A stretch of DNA of 45,061 nucleotides from assembly GCA_022827165.1 (NCBI GenBank), contig JAJDTN010000104.1:1-45061 (forward strand). Direction: 5' to 3'. The position numbers were made by a program, and so were the translations under genes. Below the pieces are notes generated by a model. That model was given only the letters and a program-made list of their open reading frames with translations, did not search any database and was not told the DNA's origin. Origin of the DNA: Candidatus Latescibacterota bacterium. GTDB lineage: Bacteria; Latescibacterota; UBA2968; UBA8231. Below are positions 29,901-38,766 of the stretch, piece by piece (the stretch's first letter is position 1; each line of letters starts with the position of its first letter).

Positions 29901-30231
29901 CGTCGAGGCGGGACCTGTACCGGAGAGGCGGGCGCCCGCCGGACGGGGCCGGTTCAGCGACATCCATCGGGAGGCGACGAACCTCGGGTTCCGCGGCGCA
30001 CCGGCCGGTCCCGCCGAGGTCTCGCAGCCGGGTGCGCCCGCGGGCGACGGAATGCCCCTGGGGCGCCCGGCCGGCGCTCCCCGGGACGACCAGGAGCTCG
30101 TGGCGGCCGGCAGCGAGGGAGGCGCGCCGGCGAAGAGAGCGCCGGTGCGGGCCGGTCCCAAGGTGGGCCGGAACCAGCCCTGCCCCTGCGGCAGCGGCAA
30201 GAAGTTCAAGCACTGCCACGGTAAGGGCTGA
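26926..30231 (+). CDS. secA: preprotein translocase ATPase SecA
   Basis: A 1101-residue SecA motor. Landmarks are the N-terminus MLGSIKKLFGSQAEREFRK, Walker A MATGEGKT (157-164), Walker B VDEADS, the preprotein-binding region, TMAGRGTDIKL-like NMAGRGTDIKL, GRAGRQGDPGGSRF, and a C-terminal SEC-C zinc tail GRNQPCPCGSGKKFKHCH. A Glu-rich helical insertion at about residues 55-105, and a further expansion at about 210-235, make it longer than the E. coli protein (901). Such long forms are known from Bacteroidetes and relatives. The ATG at 26926 gives the canonical N-terminus; the upstream in-frame extension is not protein-like. The 202-base gap after nusB carries only a weak TATCTT -10-like site. 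A linker rich in Gly/Ala/Pro precedes the zinc tail. Confidence 0.97.
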   Translation: MLGSIKKLFGSQAEREFRKAAPALADINEELARLRTLSDAELFARTTGFRERVRDHVGPRAGELQEIEEQLRSDLEPGEREDLNDRHEALNEEIHAAEGEALEEIREEAFALVKEACRRLVGRTWEGVGGPEEWFMVPYDVQLFGGTVLHQGKIAEMATGEGKTLVATMPLYLNALPGRGVHLITHNNYLAKRDAMWMGGVFNFLGLSVGVIQDQRQTGGAEAYLLPATESPPEEFVWRPATRYEAYRADIVYATKDQVGFDYLYDNMATRREHMVQREFNYAIVDEADSNLIDDARTPLIISGPVPESSNRYAEFKPMVERLLRAQTNLVNKLVAEAESKRQQADSEYEAGIALLRAVRGAPKNRRLMKTLQEEGTKRLIGRVEADFMRDKRMTEIDDELFYAVDEKAHTIDLMDKGRDLLSPDEQALFVLPDVSEEIGRIRKDESLGEEERRTAEDEAYRDHQQRTEAVHNINQLMRACTLFERDVQYMVTEDRKVVIVDESTGRPQPGRRFADGLHQALEAKEGVKVEQETQTVATITLQNLFRMYRKLAGMTGTAETESAELWEIYKLDVVVIPTHRPVRRLDHEDQIFRTKREKYNAIIEEISWLHERGLPVLVGTISVEISELLSRMLKRKGIQHQLLNARFHEKEAQVVADAGQPGTVTIATNMAGRGTDIKLNPGVVHIERELIESETTLEDTVNGRPLAEELTENPSGLQVIGTERHESRRIDRQLRGRAGRQGDPGGSRFYLSLEDDLMRLFGSERIASVMDRLGAEEGEVIEHRMVTRSIERAQKKVEARNFEIRKHLLKYDDVMNQQRQVIYNRRRDILERDTARDQVLDIITETVSGLVAAHAQADMHSSEWTWEDLAADFSTRFYTPFPVEVAERDGVESSGLEARLLEAARAAYEHRRQAVDESTFNEVEKAILLHTIDTCWQEHLYEMDELKEGVGFAGVGGKDPLMVYQKEAFEMFESLIGRIDTESLSNLFQLRVEAGPVPERRAPAGRGRFSDIHREATNLGFRGAPAGPAEVSQPGAPAGDGMPLGRPAGAPRDDQELVAAGSEGGAPAKRAPVRAGPKVGRNQPCPCGSGKKFKHCHGKG

Positions 30232-30255
30232 CGGGGCGGGCCGGGAAGGTAGGCC

Positions 30256-31809
<1,554 letters not shown>

Positions 31810-32127
31810 TCCGCCGCGGCAACCCCCGGGGTGCAAGACCTCGTCCTCCTCCGCGAACCCCCGGTGTAACCACCACAAGTCGTAAAGGGGTCGGCGGCCC
31901 AGGGAGACTCATGGGCCCTCCAGCCTTGGGGTTCGGGCGGGTGAGGGGCACCGCTCGTGGCGCGGCGGCCTGCCCGGGCTGTCAAGGCGGCCCTTCCCCC
32001 AAGCGGAAATGCAGAGGCTGCGGCTGGACGCAGAGGGGCGGATAGGGGACCCTCGGCAGGGGGCCCGGCCGCGTCAGCCTACGTCAAGATGAGGGGCAGG
32101 TGCGCCCGGGGATGGGAAGCCGGTGCT
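31810..32127. other. 318-base intergenic region without a recognised gene
   Basis: This stretch lies between the converging GT2 and lipoprotein genes. Frames through it are short or compositionally poor. An inverted repeat GGCCCA-N10-TGGGCC occurs at 31896-31917, and C-rich and G-rich runs are frequent. No tRNA, RNase P, tmRNA or U-tract terminator was recognised. Confidence 0.5.
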
Positions 32128-32610
32128 TCAGAGTTCGGGCCAGGCCAGCTCGTACTCACCGCCCTCCAGCTGCTCCCGCGCCAGGAGAACGATCAGCGAC
32201 GGGTAGACGCGCTGCTCGATGTCGCGGCGCAGGTTGCGAAGGCCGATGGCCACGGAGTGCGCCTGCCGCCGGGTGTCGCCGGTCTCGTCGCGCGCCAGGC
32301 GGCGGGCGTCCTCGAAGGAGCGCTGGTAGAGGTCGTGGGTGTTGCGGATCGTGCGCTCGTCGAGCTCCGGGATGGCGTCCACGGCGGCGGCGTACTCGTC
32401 GAGCATGGCCCGGGCCGCCTCGATGTCGGCATCGGTCACCGGCACGCTTGGATCGTCGAAACGCAGGATCGTCCGCTCCACGCGCTCGTTGAAGGAATGG
32501 AACTCCTGGATCGACTTGACGTACTGCTTCAGTTCGGCGATCTCCGCCTCCCTGCCGCAGCCCGTCACCCCCACCGCCAGCGCGAGTGTGATCAGCAGCC
32601 CCCGTACCAT
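32128..32610 (-). CDS. small alpha-helical lipoprotein of unknown function
   Basis: A 160-residue exported lipoprotein. The signal peptide MVRGLLITLALAVGVTGC ends in the lipobox VTGC, giving an acylated Cys18. The mature part is almost wholly charged, helical sequence (REAEIAELKQYVKSIQEF onward) with no enzyme motif and no family I recognise. The start ATG at 32610 is fixed by GGAGG five bases upstream. The Asp that follows lipoproteins retained at the inner membrane in E. coli is absent at +2 (Gly), so outer-membrane sorting is possible. It is divergent from purC with its own promoter. Confidence 0.85.
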   Translation of the reverse strand: MVRGLLITLALAVGVTGCGREAEIAELKQYVKSIQEFHSFNERVERTILRFDDPSVPVTDADIEAARAMLDEYAAAVDAIPELDERTIRNTHDLYQRSFEDARRLARDETGDTRRQAHSVAIGLRNLRRDIEQRVYPSLIVLLAREQLEGGEYELAWPEL

Positions 32611-32692
32611 TTCGACCTCCAGGCGTAGGTGTTGCGGTTCCGGAGGGCCTGCCGGAGAGGGTTTCCGACGCCCGCCCGACGGGCCCGCGCGT

Positions 32693-32722
32693 AACATACA
32701 AAGGCCCGAAAGCCGAAGGCAA
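32693..32722 (-). promoter_or_regulatory. promoter of the helical lipoprotein gene
   Basis: The minus strand has TTGCCT (32722-32717), an 18-base spacer and TATGTT (32698-32693). The -10 context TATGTTACGC is the same nine to ten bases as at the gltB promoter. Confidence 0.55.
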
Positions 32723-32731
32723 GGCGCTTCG

Positions 32732-32760
32732 TTGACGGGTTGCGGGGGCCGGGATACCTT
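32732..32760 (+). promoter_or_regulatory. purC promoter
   Basis: TTGACG (32732-32737), a 17-base spacer and TACCTT (32755-32760) end 26 bases before the purC ATG. It is back to back with the lipoprotein promoter, the two -35 boxes lying nine bases apart. Confidence 0.6.
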
Positions 32761-32786
32761 CACCAAACCCCCTTCACCCGCACCCG

Positions 32787-33788
32787 ATGGAGGCACTGTT
32801 GGTCAGCCGCGAACAGCTCCGCAACCTGCTTGACGACTGCCTGCTCGAAGCCCGCTTCGATCGCTGGGCCGACTCCTACCACCAGGGGAAGGTCCGCGAC
32901 ATCTACCGCCTTGCGGACCGCCGTATCCTGATCACCACCGACCGGCAGAGCGCCTTCGATCACGTCCTGGGCACCATTCCCCTGAAAGGGCAGGTCCTCA
33001 ACCGGATCGCCCAGTACTGGTTCGAGCGCACCGCCGACATCGTGCCGAACCACGTCCTCCAGGTGCCGCACGCCAGCGTCACCGTGGCCGAGGAGCTGGA
33101 CATGTTCCCCGTGGAGGTCGTCGTGAGGGGCTACCTGACGGGCAGCACCGAGACCTCGGCCTGGACCCACTACGCGCGCGGGGTGCGGGAGTTCTGCGGC
33201 AACCGGCTCCCCGACGGCATGGTCAAGAACCAGCCCTTCGAGGCGCCCATCATCACCCCCACCACCAAGTCCGAGGAACACGACGAGTCGATCTCTCCGG
33301 AGCAGATCGTCGAGCGCGGACTCGTCGACGAAGGGACCTGGCGCCGGATCGAAGAGATCGCCCTGGAGTTGTTCGCCCGCGGGCAACAGCTGGCGGCGGA
33401 GCAGGGGCTGATCCTGGTGGACACCAAGTACGAGATGGGCCGCAACGCCGAGGGGCGGATCGCGGTGGCCGACGAGATCCACACGCCCGACTCCTCCCGC
33501 TACTGGATTCTGGACAGCTACGAGGAACGCCACGGGCGCGGCGACGAGCCGGAGAGCCTGGACAAGGAGTTCCTCCGTCTGTGGCTGAAGGAGAAGGGCA
33601 TCTCCGACGACAACATCCCGCATCTCGACGACGATATCCGCGTCGAGGTCGCCGGGCGCTACGTCGATCTCTTCGAGCGGGTGACGGGGCGGAGCTTCGA
33701 GCCCGACGTGGGGGAGGACGGTTCCGTGAGGGACCGCATCGAGAGAGCGATCGAGCCGTTCTTCGCCCCCGAGGGCAAACCGGTGTGA
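32787..33788 (+). CDS. purC: phosphoribosylaminoimidazole-succinocarboxamide synthase
   Basis: A 333-residue SAICAR synthetase, which joins CAIR and aspartate in de novo purine synthesis. Motifs include the nucleotide-binding GKVRDIYRLADRRILITTDR, SAFDHVLGTIPLKGQVLN, VVVRGYLTGSTETSAW, LVDTKYEMG and the DEIHTPDSSRYW loop. It is the longer type found in yeast and many bacteria (about 300 or more residues), not the 237-residue E. coli form. The ATG at 32787 has no evident ribosome site. Other purine synthesis genes are not adjacent. Its stop overlaps a possible small GTG gene. Confidence 0.96.
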   Translation: MEALLVSREQLRNLLDDCLLEARFDRWADSYHQGKVRDIYRLADRRILITTDRQSAFDHVLGTIPLKGQVLNRIAQYWFERTADIVPNHVLQVPHASVTVAEELDMFPVEVVVRGYLTGSTETSAWTHYARGVREFCGNRLPDGMVKNQPFEAPIITPTTKSEEHDESISPEQIVERGLVDEGTWRRIEEIALELFARGQQLAAEQGLILVDTKYEMGRNAEGRIAVADEIHTPDSSRYWILDSYEERHGRGDEPESLDKEFLRLWLKEKGISDDNIPHLDDDIRVEVAGRYVDLFERVTGRSFEPDVGEDGSVRDRIERAIEPFFAPEGKPV

Positions 33789-34060
33789 GCACCGGGGCCG
33801 CGGAGCTGCGGAGCGCGCCGGCGCGCCGGTCGGTCCTCGGCCGGTTCCTGGGCGCCGTCCTCGTGTTTCGACTGGAGCTTCGGCTGCCGGCGGTCGACGC
33901 GGGGCTCGTGCTCCTGTCCTGGCTGCGGCGGCCGGTGATCCAGATGCCCGTGGACCGGGCGCGGATCCCCGGGGGTTCGCTGCTCTCGATAGCGCCGTCT
34001 CCAGCCGCGGACGCCCGCAGCCGGACTCGCCGGCGTCTCGACGAGGTCTTTCCTTTCTGA
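33785..34060 (+). CDS. small basic protein of unknown function
   Basis: A possible 91-residue protein starting with GTG that overlaps the purC stop as GTGA. Codon third positions are strongly G/C, as in neighbouring genes. It has one moderately hydrophobic stretch (VLGRFLGAVLVFRLELRL) and an Arg-rich C-terminus. I recognise no family. Translational coupling to purC supports reality, but the composition is close to what random GC-rich sequence could give. Confidence 0.45.
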   Translation: MSTGAAELRSAPARRSVLGRFLGAVLVFRLELRLPAVDAGLVLLSWLRRPVIQMPVDRARIPGGSLLSIAPSPAADARSRTRRRLDEVFPF

Positions 34061-34071
34061 GCGAGCCTCCC

Positions 34072-34350
34072 GTGCTTCACCGTCAGTTGCGAACAGCCCT
34101 GGAGGAGATCTTCGGTGAGGACTACGTCGAGGAAGCCCTGCGACACTCCGAGCTGGCGGAGCTGGTGATCTGCGAGCGCACCGACCAGTTCAAGGACACC
34201 GTCCTCGGCTTCCAGCGCCTGAACTACCGCGACGAGCAGTCCACCTACGCCGCAGGGCTGGAACGCGAGTTCGGCGTCGCCCTCATCTGCTCCCTGCTGC
34301 ACAACCCCACACGCCAGCTGATCGCCGAGCTCGGCCTGAACTACCTGTAG
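34072..34350 (+). CDS. small acidic hypothetical protein
   Basis: A 92-residue protein with GTG start, 11 bases after the preceding stop. The sequence has normal protein character: an amphipathic helix LHRQLRTALEEIFGEDYVEEAL, then ELVICERTDQFKDTVLGF and a C-terminal helical part ending NPTRQLIAELGLNYL. No family is recognised and no membrane segment is seen. Alone among the small candidates here it has balanced amino-acid use, so it is probably real. Confidence 0.7.
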   Translation: MLHRQLRTALEEIFGEDYVEEALRHSELAELVICERTDQFKDTVLGFQRLNYRDEQSTYAAGLEREFGVALICSLLHNPTRQLIAELGLNYL

Positions 34351-34396
34351 TGTTCGGCGGCGCAGGCAGGGGGCCGACAGGCCGGCCCCTCCGCGC

Positions 34397-35890
34397 GTGA
34401 CCGGCAACCCGCTCCTCGCCTTCGACCTCGGCGCCGAGAGCGGCCGCGCCATTCTCGGCCGCTTCGAGGGCGAGCGTCTGGAACTGGAGGAGTTGCACCG
34501 CTTCCCCACGGGGGGCACGGCCGTCCTCGACCGGCTCTACTGGGACGTGCTGCGCCTGCACGACGGGATCAAGCAGGGGCTGCGGGCGGCGGCCGGGGCC
34601 CGGATCGCCTCCGTGGGCGTCGACACCTGGGGGGTGGACTTCGGCCTGCTGGCCGCCGACGGGTCCCTCCTCGACAACCCCCGCCACTACCGGGACCCGC
34701 GGACCGAGGGGGTGCTGGAACGGGCCCTGGAGCGCGTCTCCCGGGAGCGCGTGTTCGCCGCAACGGGGGTGCAGCTCCTGCCGATCAACACCCTCTTCCA
34801 GCTGCTGGCCATGCAGGAGCAGTCCGCTCCCCAACTGGGCGCCGCCCACCGGCTGCTGATGATGGCCGACCTGCTGCATTACTTCCTCACGGGGGAGCAG
34901 GTCTGCGAGTTCACCAACGCCACCACCACCCAGTTCTACGATCCGCGGCGGGGGCGCTGGTCGACGGAGCTCCTCGAGGCCTTCGGCCTGCCGCACCGCA
35001 TCCTGCCCGAGATCGTCCCGCCGGGCACGCGGATCGGCCCGCTGCTGGAGAGCGTGTCCCGCGACTGCGGCCTGGCCTCCGGGATCCCGGTGGTGGCGCC
35101 GGCCACCCACGACACCGGCGCGGCGGTGGCCGCGGTCCCGGCCGAGGGTCCGGACTTCGCCTACATCAGCTCCGGCACCTGGTCTCTCATGGGCGCCGAG
35201 TTGCAGGCCCCCGATCTCTCGCCGGGCGCCCTGCGCTGCAACTTCACCAACGAGGGCGGCGTGGGCGGCACCTTCCGCTTTCTGAAGAACATCATGGGGC
35301 TGTGGCTGGTGCAGGAGTGTCGGCGCGCCTGGTCGGCCGAGGGCCGCGACCTCTCCTACCACGAGCTCACCCGGGCCGCGGAAGAGGCTCCCGGCTTCGG
35401 GGCTCTCGTCGATCCCGACGACGGGCGCTTCCTGCCTCCGGGGGACATGCCCGGCCGGGTGGCCGCCTTCTGCCGCGAGACGGGGCAGGCCGAGCCCGCC
35501 GGCGAGGGCGCCGTGATCCGCTGTCTGCTGGAGAGCCTGGCCCTGAAGTACCGCTGGGTCCTCGAGCGCCTCGAGGAGGTCCTGGGCCGGCGCCTGGAGC
35601 CGGTCCACGTGGTCGGCGGGGGCATCCGCAACACCCTGCTCTGCCAGCTCACCGCCGACGCCACCGGGCGTCCGGTCGTCGCCGGGCCGGCGGAAGCCAC
35701 GGCTGTCGGCAACCTGCTGGTGCAGGCCCTCGGCCTCGGCCGCCTCGGCTCGGTGGAGGACATCCGCGCCGTGGTGCGCGCCTCCTTCGAGCCCCGGACC
35801 TTCACCCCGTGCGGGGACGACGGCCGCTGGGAGGAGGCGTACGGCCGCTTCTGCAGGCTGCTGCCCGACCCCCCGGCTGCGGGGGGCTGA
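34397..35890 (+). CDS. rhaB: rhamnulokinase
   Basis: A 497-residue sugar kinase of the FGGY family, best matching RhaB, which phosphorylates L-rhamnulose. Motifs: the N-terminal phosphate loop LAFDLGAESGRAILGRF, GVDTWGVDFGLL, then FTNATTTQFYD, PVVAPATHDTGAAVAAVP, YISSGTWSLMG, and the second ATP-site motif VHVVGGGIRNTLLCQ. The start is GTG at 34397 without a clear ribosome site. The isomerase, aldolase and regulator of rhamnose use are not in the window, so the gene stands alone or serves a related deoxy sugar. Confidence 0.92.
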   Translation: MTGNPLLAFDLGAESGRAILGRFEGERLELEELHRFPTGGTAVLDRLYWDVLRLHDGIKQGLRAAAGARIASVGVDTWGVDFGLLAADGSLLDNPRHYRDPRTEGVLERALERVSRERVFAATGVQLLPINTLFQLLAMQEQSAPQLGAAHRLLMMADLLHYFLTGEQVCEFTNATTTQFYDPRRGRWSTELLEAFGLPHRILPEIVPPGTRIGPLLESVSRDCGLASGIPVVAPATHDTGAAVAAVPAEGPDFAYISSGTWSLMGAELQAPDLSPGALRCNFTNEGGVGGTFRFLKNIMGLWLVQECRRAWSAEGRDLSYHELTRAAEEAPGFGALVDPDDGRFLPPGDMPGRVAAFCRETGQAEPAGEGAVIRCLLESLALKYRWVLERLEEVLGRRLEPVHVVGGGIRNTLLCQLTADATGRPVVAGPAEATAVGNLLVQALGLGRLGSVEDIRAVVRASFEPRTFTPCGDDGRWEEAYGRFCRLLPDPPAAGG

Positions 35891-35955
35891 AGTCCAGAAT
35901 CAGCTTCCCGGTTCGCGGGGAGCGTCTGCCGCAAGACACCACAGGAGGGCGCACA

Positions 35956-37800
35956 GTGACGGCTCCATACGATGGTTCCCCCATCGCCTACGACGTGACC
36001 TGCCGCAGGAACGTGATGGTCCCCATGCGCGACGGCGTGGGGCTCGCCTCCGACATCTACCTCCCCTCGGTGGGAGAGGAACCCGCGGCCGGCCGGTTTC
36101 CCGTCATCCTCGAGCGGACCCCCTACGACAAGGCCGCGCCGCGGCAGGTGACCAATGCGGGCTACTTCGCGCGGCGGGGCTACGCCACGGTGATTCAGGA
36201 CGTTCGCGGCCGCTTCGCCTCCGAGGGCGAGTGGTACGCCTTTGCCAGGGAAGCGCCGGACGGCTACGACACCGTCGAGTGGCTCGCGGGCCAGGAGTGG
36301 AGCAACGGCAAGGTCGGCACCATGGGAGGCTCGTACGCCGGCAGCGACCAGAGCGCCCTCGCGACCCTGGCGCCGCCGCACCTGGAGACCATGGTCGTGG
36401 CGGTGGGCGCCTCCAACTACTACCACGGCTCGATGCGCCAGAACGGCGCCCTGGAGCAGCGCTTCCACGTCTACGTCTTCCGCATGGCGATGACGAGCAA
36501 GGAGGCCATGGCCGACCCGGGCCTCCAGGCGGAGATCATGAAGGCCTTCACGCAGGACATGCCCGACATCGTGCGCCGGTTGCCGCTGAAGAAGGGAGCC
36601 ACGGTGCTGCGCCGGCTGCCCTCCTACGAGCAGTGGGCCATCGACATCCTGACCCACGGGGAGTTCGACGACTACTGGAGACAGCGGGGCTACGCCATCG
36701 ACGAGTACTACGACGAGCACGCCGACGTGCCGACCCTGTATCTCGGCGGCTGGTACGACTCATACGCCCGCAACACCCCCACGAGCTACCGCAAGCTCAG
36801 CGATATCAAGCGGTCGCCGCAGGTCCTGCTGATGGGGCCGTGGACGCACGGCTGCTACGAGGTGACCCACGCCGGGGACGTCGACTTCGGGACCGACTCG
36901 CACATCAACCAGAACGACCTGCGGCTGGCCTGGTTCGACCACCACCTCAAGGGCATGGCAACGGAGTTCGCCGACTGGTCGCCGGTGCGCATCTTCACCA
37001 TGGGCACCGGCAGCCAGCGGATGAACAAGCACGACTACGACCGCCGCCTCGACCACGGCGGCTACTGGCGCAGCGAGCCGGACTGGCCCCTGCCGGGCAC
37101 GGTGGAGACGCGCTACTACCTGCGCGCCGGCGGCGGGCTGTCGCGGGAGCAGCCCAAGGAGAAGGAGGCGCCGTCCACGGGCTACACCTTCGACCCCCGG
37201 GATCCCGTGCCCACCATGGGGGGCGGCATCTCGGCGGCCGACACGATCATCCCCCCCGGCGCCTTCGACCAGCGCGGCCGGCCCGACTTCTTCGGCTGTG
37301 TGGACGAGCTGCCCCTCAACACCCGAGGGGACATTCTCACCTTCCAGACCCCGGAGCTGGCGGAGGACACGGAGGTGACAGGCCACATCGTCATGCACCT
37401 GTGGGCGTCGTCGTCGGCCAGGGACACCGATTTCACCGCCAAGCTCATCGACCTCCATCCGCCCTCGGGCGACTACCCGGACGGTTTCGCCATGAACATC
37501 ACCGACTCGATCCTCCGCGCCCGCTACCGGAACGGCTGGACGCGGCCGGAGCTGATGGAGCCGGGGACCCCCTACGAGTTCGTCTTCCATCTCTACCCGA
37601 CGTCGAACGTCTTCCGCCGCGGCCACCGCATCCGCCTGGACATCAGCAGCAGCAACTGGCCGCGCTTCGACGTCAACCCCAACACCGGGGGGCCTCTCGG
37701 CCTCGAGAGCCGCTGGGAGATCGCCCACCAGACGATCCTCCACAGTCCGGGGCACCCGTCGCACATCGTGCTGCCGCTGCAGAAGGCCGCCGCGAGCTAG
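35956..37800 (+). CDS. CocE/NonD-family alpha/beta hydrolase
   Basis: A 614-residue X-Pro dipeptidyl-peptidase/cocaine-esterase-type hydrolase. The N-terminal alpha/beta fold carries the nucleophile motif GGSYAG (Ser126) and the oxyanion and helical segments PYDKAAPRQVTNAGYFARRGY and QDVRGRFASEG. The cap domain follows. The catalytic-His segment is LLMGPWTHG. The C-terminal jelly-roll domain typical of the family is present (TGHIVMHLWASSSARDTDF to the end). The GTG start has GGAGG seven bases upstream, which decides it. No signal peptide is seen, so it is probably cytoplasmic. Natural substrate unknown. Confidence 0.93.
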   Translation: MTAPYDGSPIAYDVTCRRNVMVPMRDGVGLASDIYLPSVGEEPAAGRFPVILERTPYDKAAPRQVTNAGYFARRGYATVIQDVRGRFASEGEWYAFAREAPDGYDTVEWLAGQEWSNGKVGTMGGSYAGSDQSALATLAPPHLETMVVAVGASNYYHGSMRQNGALEQRFHVYVFRMAMTSKEAMADPGLQAEIMKAFTQDMPDIVRRLPLKKGATVLRRLPSYEQWAIDILTHGEFDDYWRQRGYAIDEYYDEHADVPTLYLGGWYDSYARNTPTSYRKLSDIKRSPQVLLMGPWTHGCYEVTHAGDVDFGTDSHINQNDLRLAWFDHHLKGMATEFADWSPVRIFTMGTGSQRMNKHDYDRRLDHGGYWRSEPDWPLPGTVETRYYLRAGGGLSREQPKEKEAPSTGYTFDPRDPVPTMGGGISAADTIIPPGAFDQRGRPDFFGCVDELPLNTRGDILTFQTPELAEDTEVTGHIVMHLWASSSARDTDFTAKLIDLHPPSGDYPDGFAMNITDSILRARYRNGWTRPELMEPGTPYEFVFHLYPTSNVFRRGHRIRLDISSSNWPRFDVNPNTGGPLGLESRWEIAHQTILHSPGHPSHIVLPLQKAAAS

Positions 37801-37832
37801 CCGCGGTTCGGGGAACGGGAACCGAACCGCGG
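37801..37832 (+). terminator. perfect 11-bp hairpin right after the hydrolase stop
   Basis: CCGCGGTTCGG (37801-37811) and CCGAACCGCGG (37822-37832) pair perfectly around a 10-base loop. The stem starts at the first base after the stop codon. There is no T-tract, so it is either a non-canonical terminator or a 3'-end stabiliser. Confidence 0.5.
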
Positions 37833-37935
37833 CCGGGGTAGTCGGTGTCGGAGACGGCACTGCGCGCGGATGCAGGCAGGACGCTATCTTCCGTTTCCGT
37901 TGCGCTCGATTCTCCAGACTGAAGGAAGCCCCCCG

Positions 37936-38766
37936 GTGGCCCAGTACAATCTCGCCGACCTGCATTCCCATTCGACCTGCTCCGACGGGCAGCGCACACC
38001 CCGAGAGGTGGTGGAGGAAGCGGCCTCCGCCGGGGTCCGCGTCCTGAGCCTGACCGACCACGACACCGTGGAGGGGGTGGCGGAGGCGGCCGCCGCCGGC
38101 CGGGAGCTCGGTGTGGTGACGGTTCCGGGCACCGAGCTCAGCGCCCACGTCAACGACCGCGAGCTGCATCTGCTCGCCTACTTCATCGACTACCAGGACC
38201 GCCGCCTGGGCTCCTACGTCGAGCTTCTCCACCAGCGCCGCCGGGACCGCGGCGAGGCGATTGTGGATCGGCTCAATCAACTCGGCGTGTCGGTCACCCT
38301 CGATGATGTGCTGGTGAGGGCCGCCGGGGGGCCGCTGGGACGCCCCCACATCGCCGCGGCCATGGTCGCCAGCGGCGCGGTGCCGACGAAGGAGGAGGCC
38401 TTCCACCGCTTCATCGGCGACCGCCGGCCCGCCGACGTGCCGAAGCCGCGCAGCCCGGCGGCCGAGGTCATCGGTCTGGTCCACGAGCTCGGCGGCGTCA
38501 TCGTCCTCGCTCATCCCGGTCTGGCCGTCTCGGAGACGGTGATCGCCGAGCTGGTCGATGCCGGCCTCGACGGTGTCGAGGTTTACCACCCCTCCCACAA
38601 GCCCTCCCAGATCGAGCACTACCAGGACATCTCCAGGCGCTACGGCCTTCTCATGTCCGGCGGCTCCGACAGCCACGGCGAACCTGAGGGCCCGCGGATC
38701 GGCGACTGCGGCATCGGCTGCGAGGCCGTGGAGGCCCTCAACGAACGCGCCGCCACCTATGCCTGA
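37936..38766 (+). CDS. PHP-domain phosphoesterase (YciV/TrpH-like)
   Basis: A 276-residue metal-dependent phosphoesterase. PHP motifs are complete: DLHSHSTCSDG, LSLTDHDTVEG, PGTELSAH, the late VLAHPG and GGSDSHGE. This matches the group that includes the 3',5'-nucleotide bisphosphate phosphatase / 5'-3' exonuclease YciV (RNase AM). The start is a GTG at 37936 with AAGGAAG about eight bases upstream; an ATG at 37870 would add 22 residues without family match. Its stop overlaps the next start by eight bases. Confidence 0.92.
   Translation: MAQYNLADLHSHSTCSDGQRTPREVVEEAASAGVRVLSLTDHDTVEGVAEAAAAGRELGVVTVPGTELSAHVNDRELHLLAYFIDYQDRRLGSYVELLHQRRRDRGEAIVDRLNQLGVSVTLDDVLVRAAGGPLGRPHIAAAMVASGAVPTKEEAFHRFIGDRRPADVPKPRSPAAEVIGLVHELGGVIVLAHPGLAVSETVIAELVDAGLDGVEVYHPSHKPSQIEHYQDISRRYGLLMSGGSDSHGEPEGPRIGDCGIGCEAVEALNERAATYA

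Noticed and set aside
31810..32127. tRNA or structured RNA in the gap
   Set aside because: No cloverleaf with a GTTCGA-type T loop and CCA-side acceptor pairing could be drawn; only isolated inverted repeats are present.
33253..34518. 421-codon minus-strand frame across purC, the small genes and rhaB
   Set aside because: Ser/Arg/Pro-rich without motifs, antisense to recognised genes.
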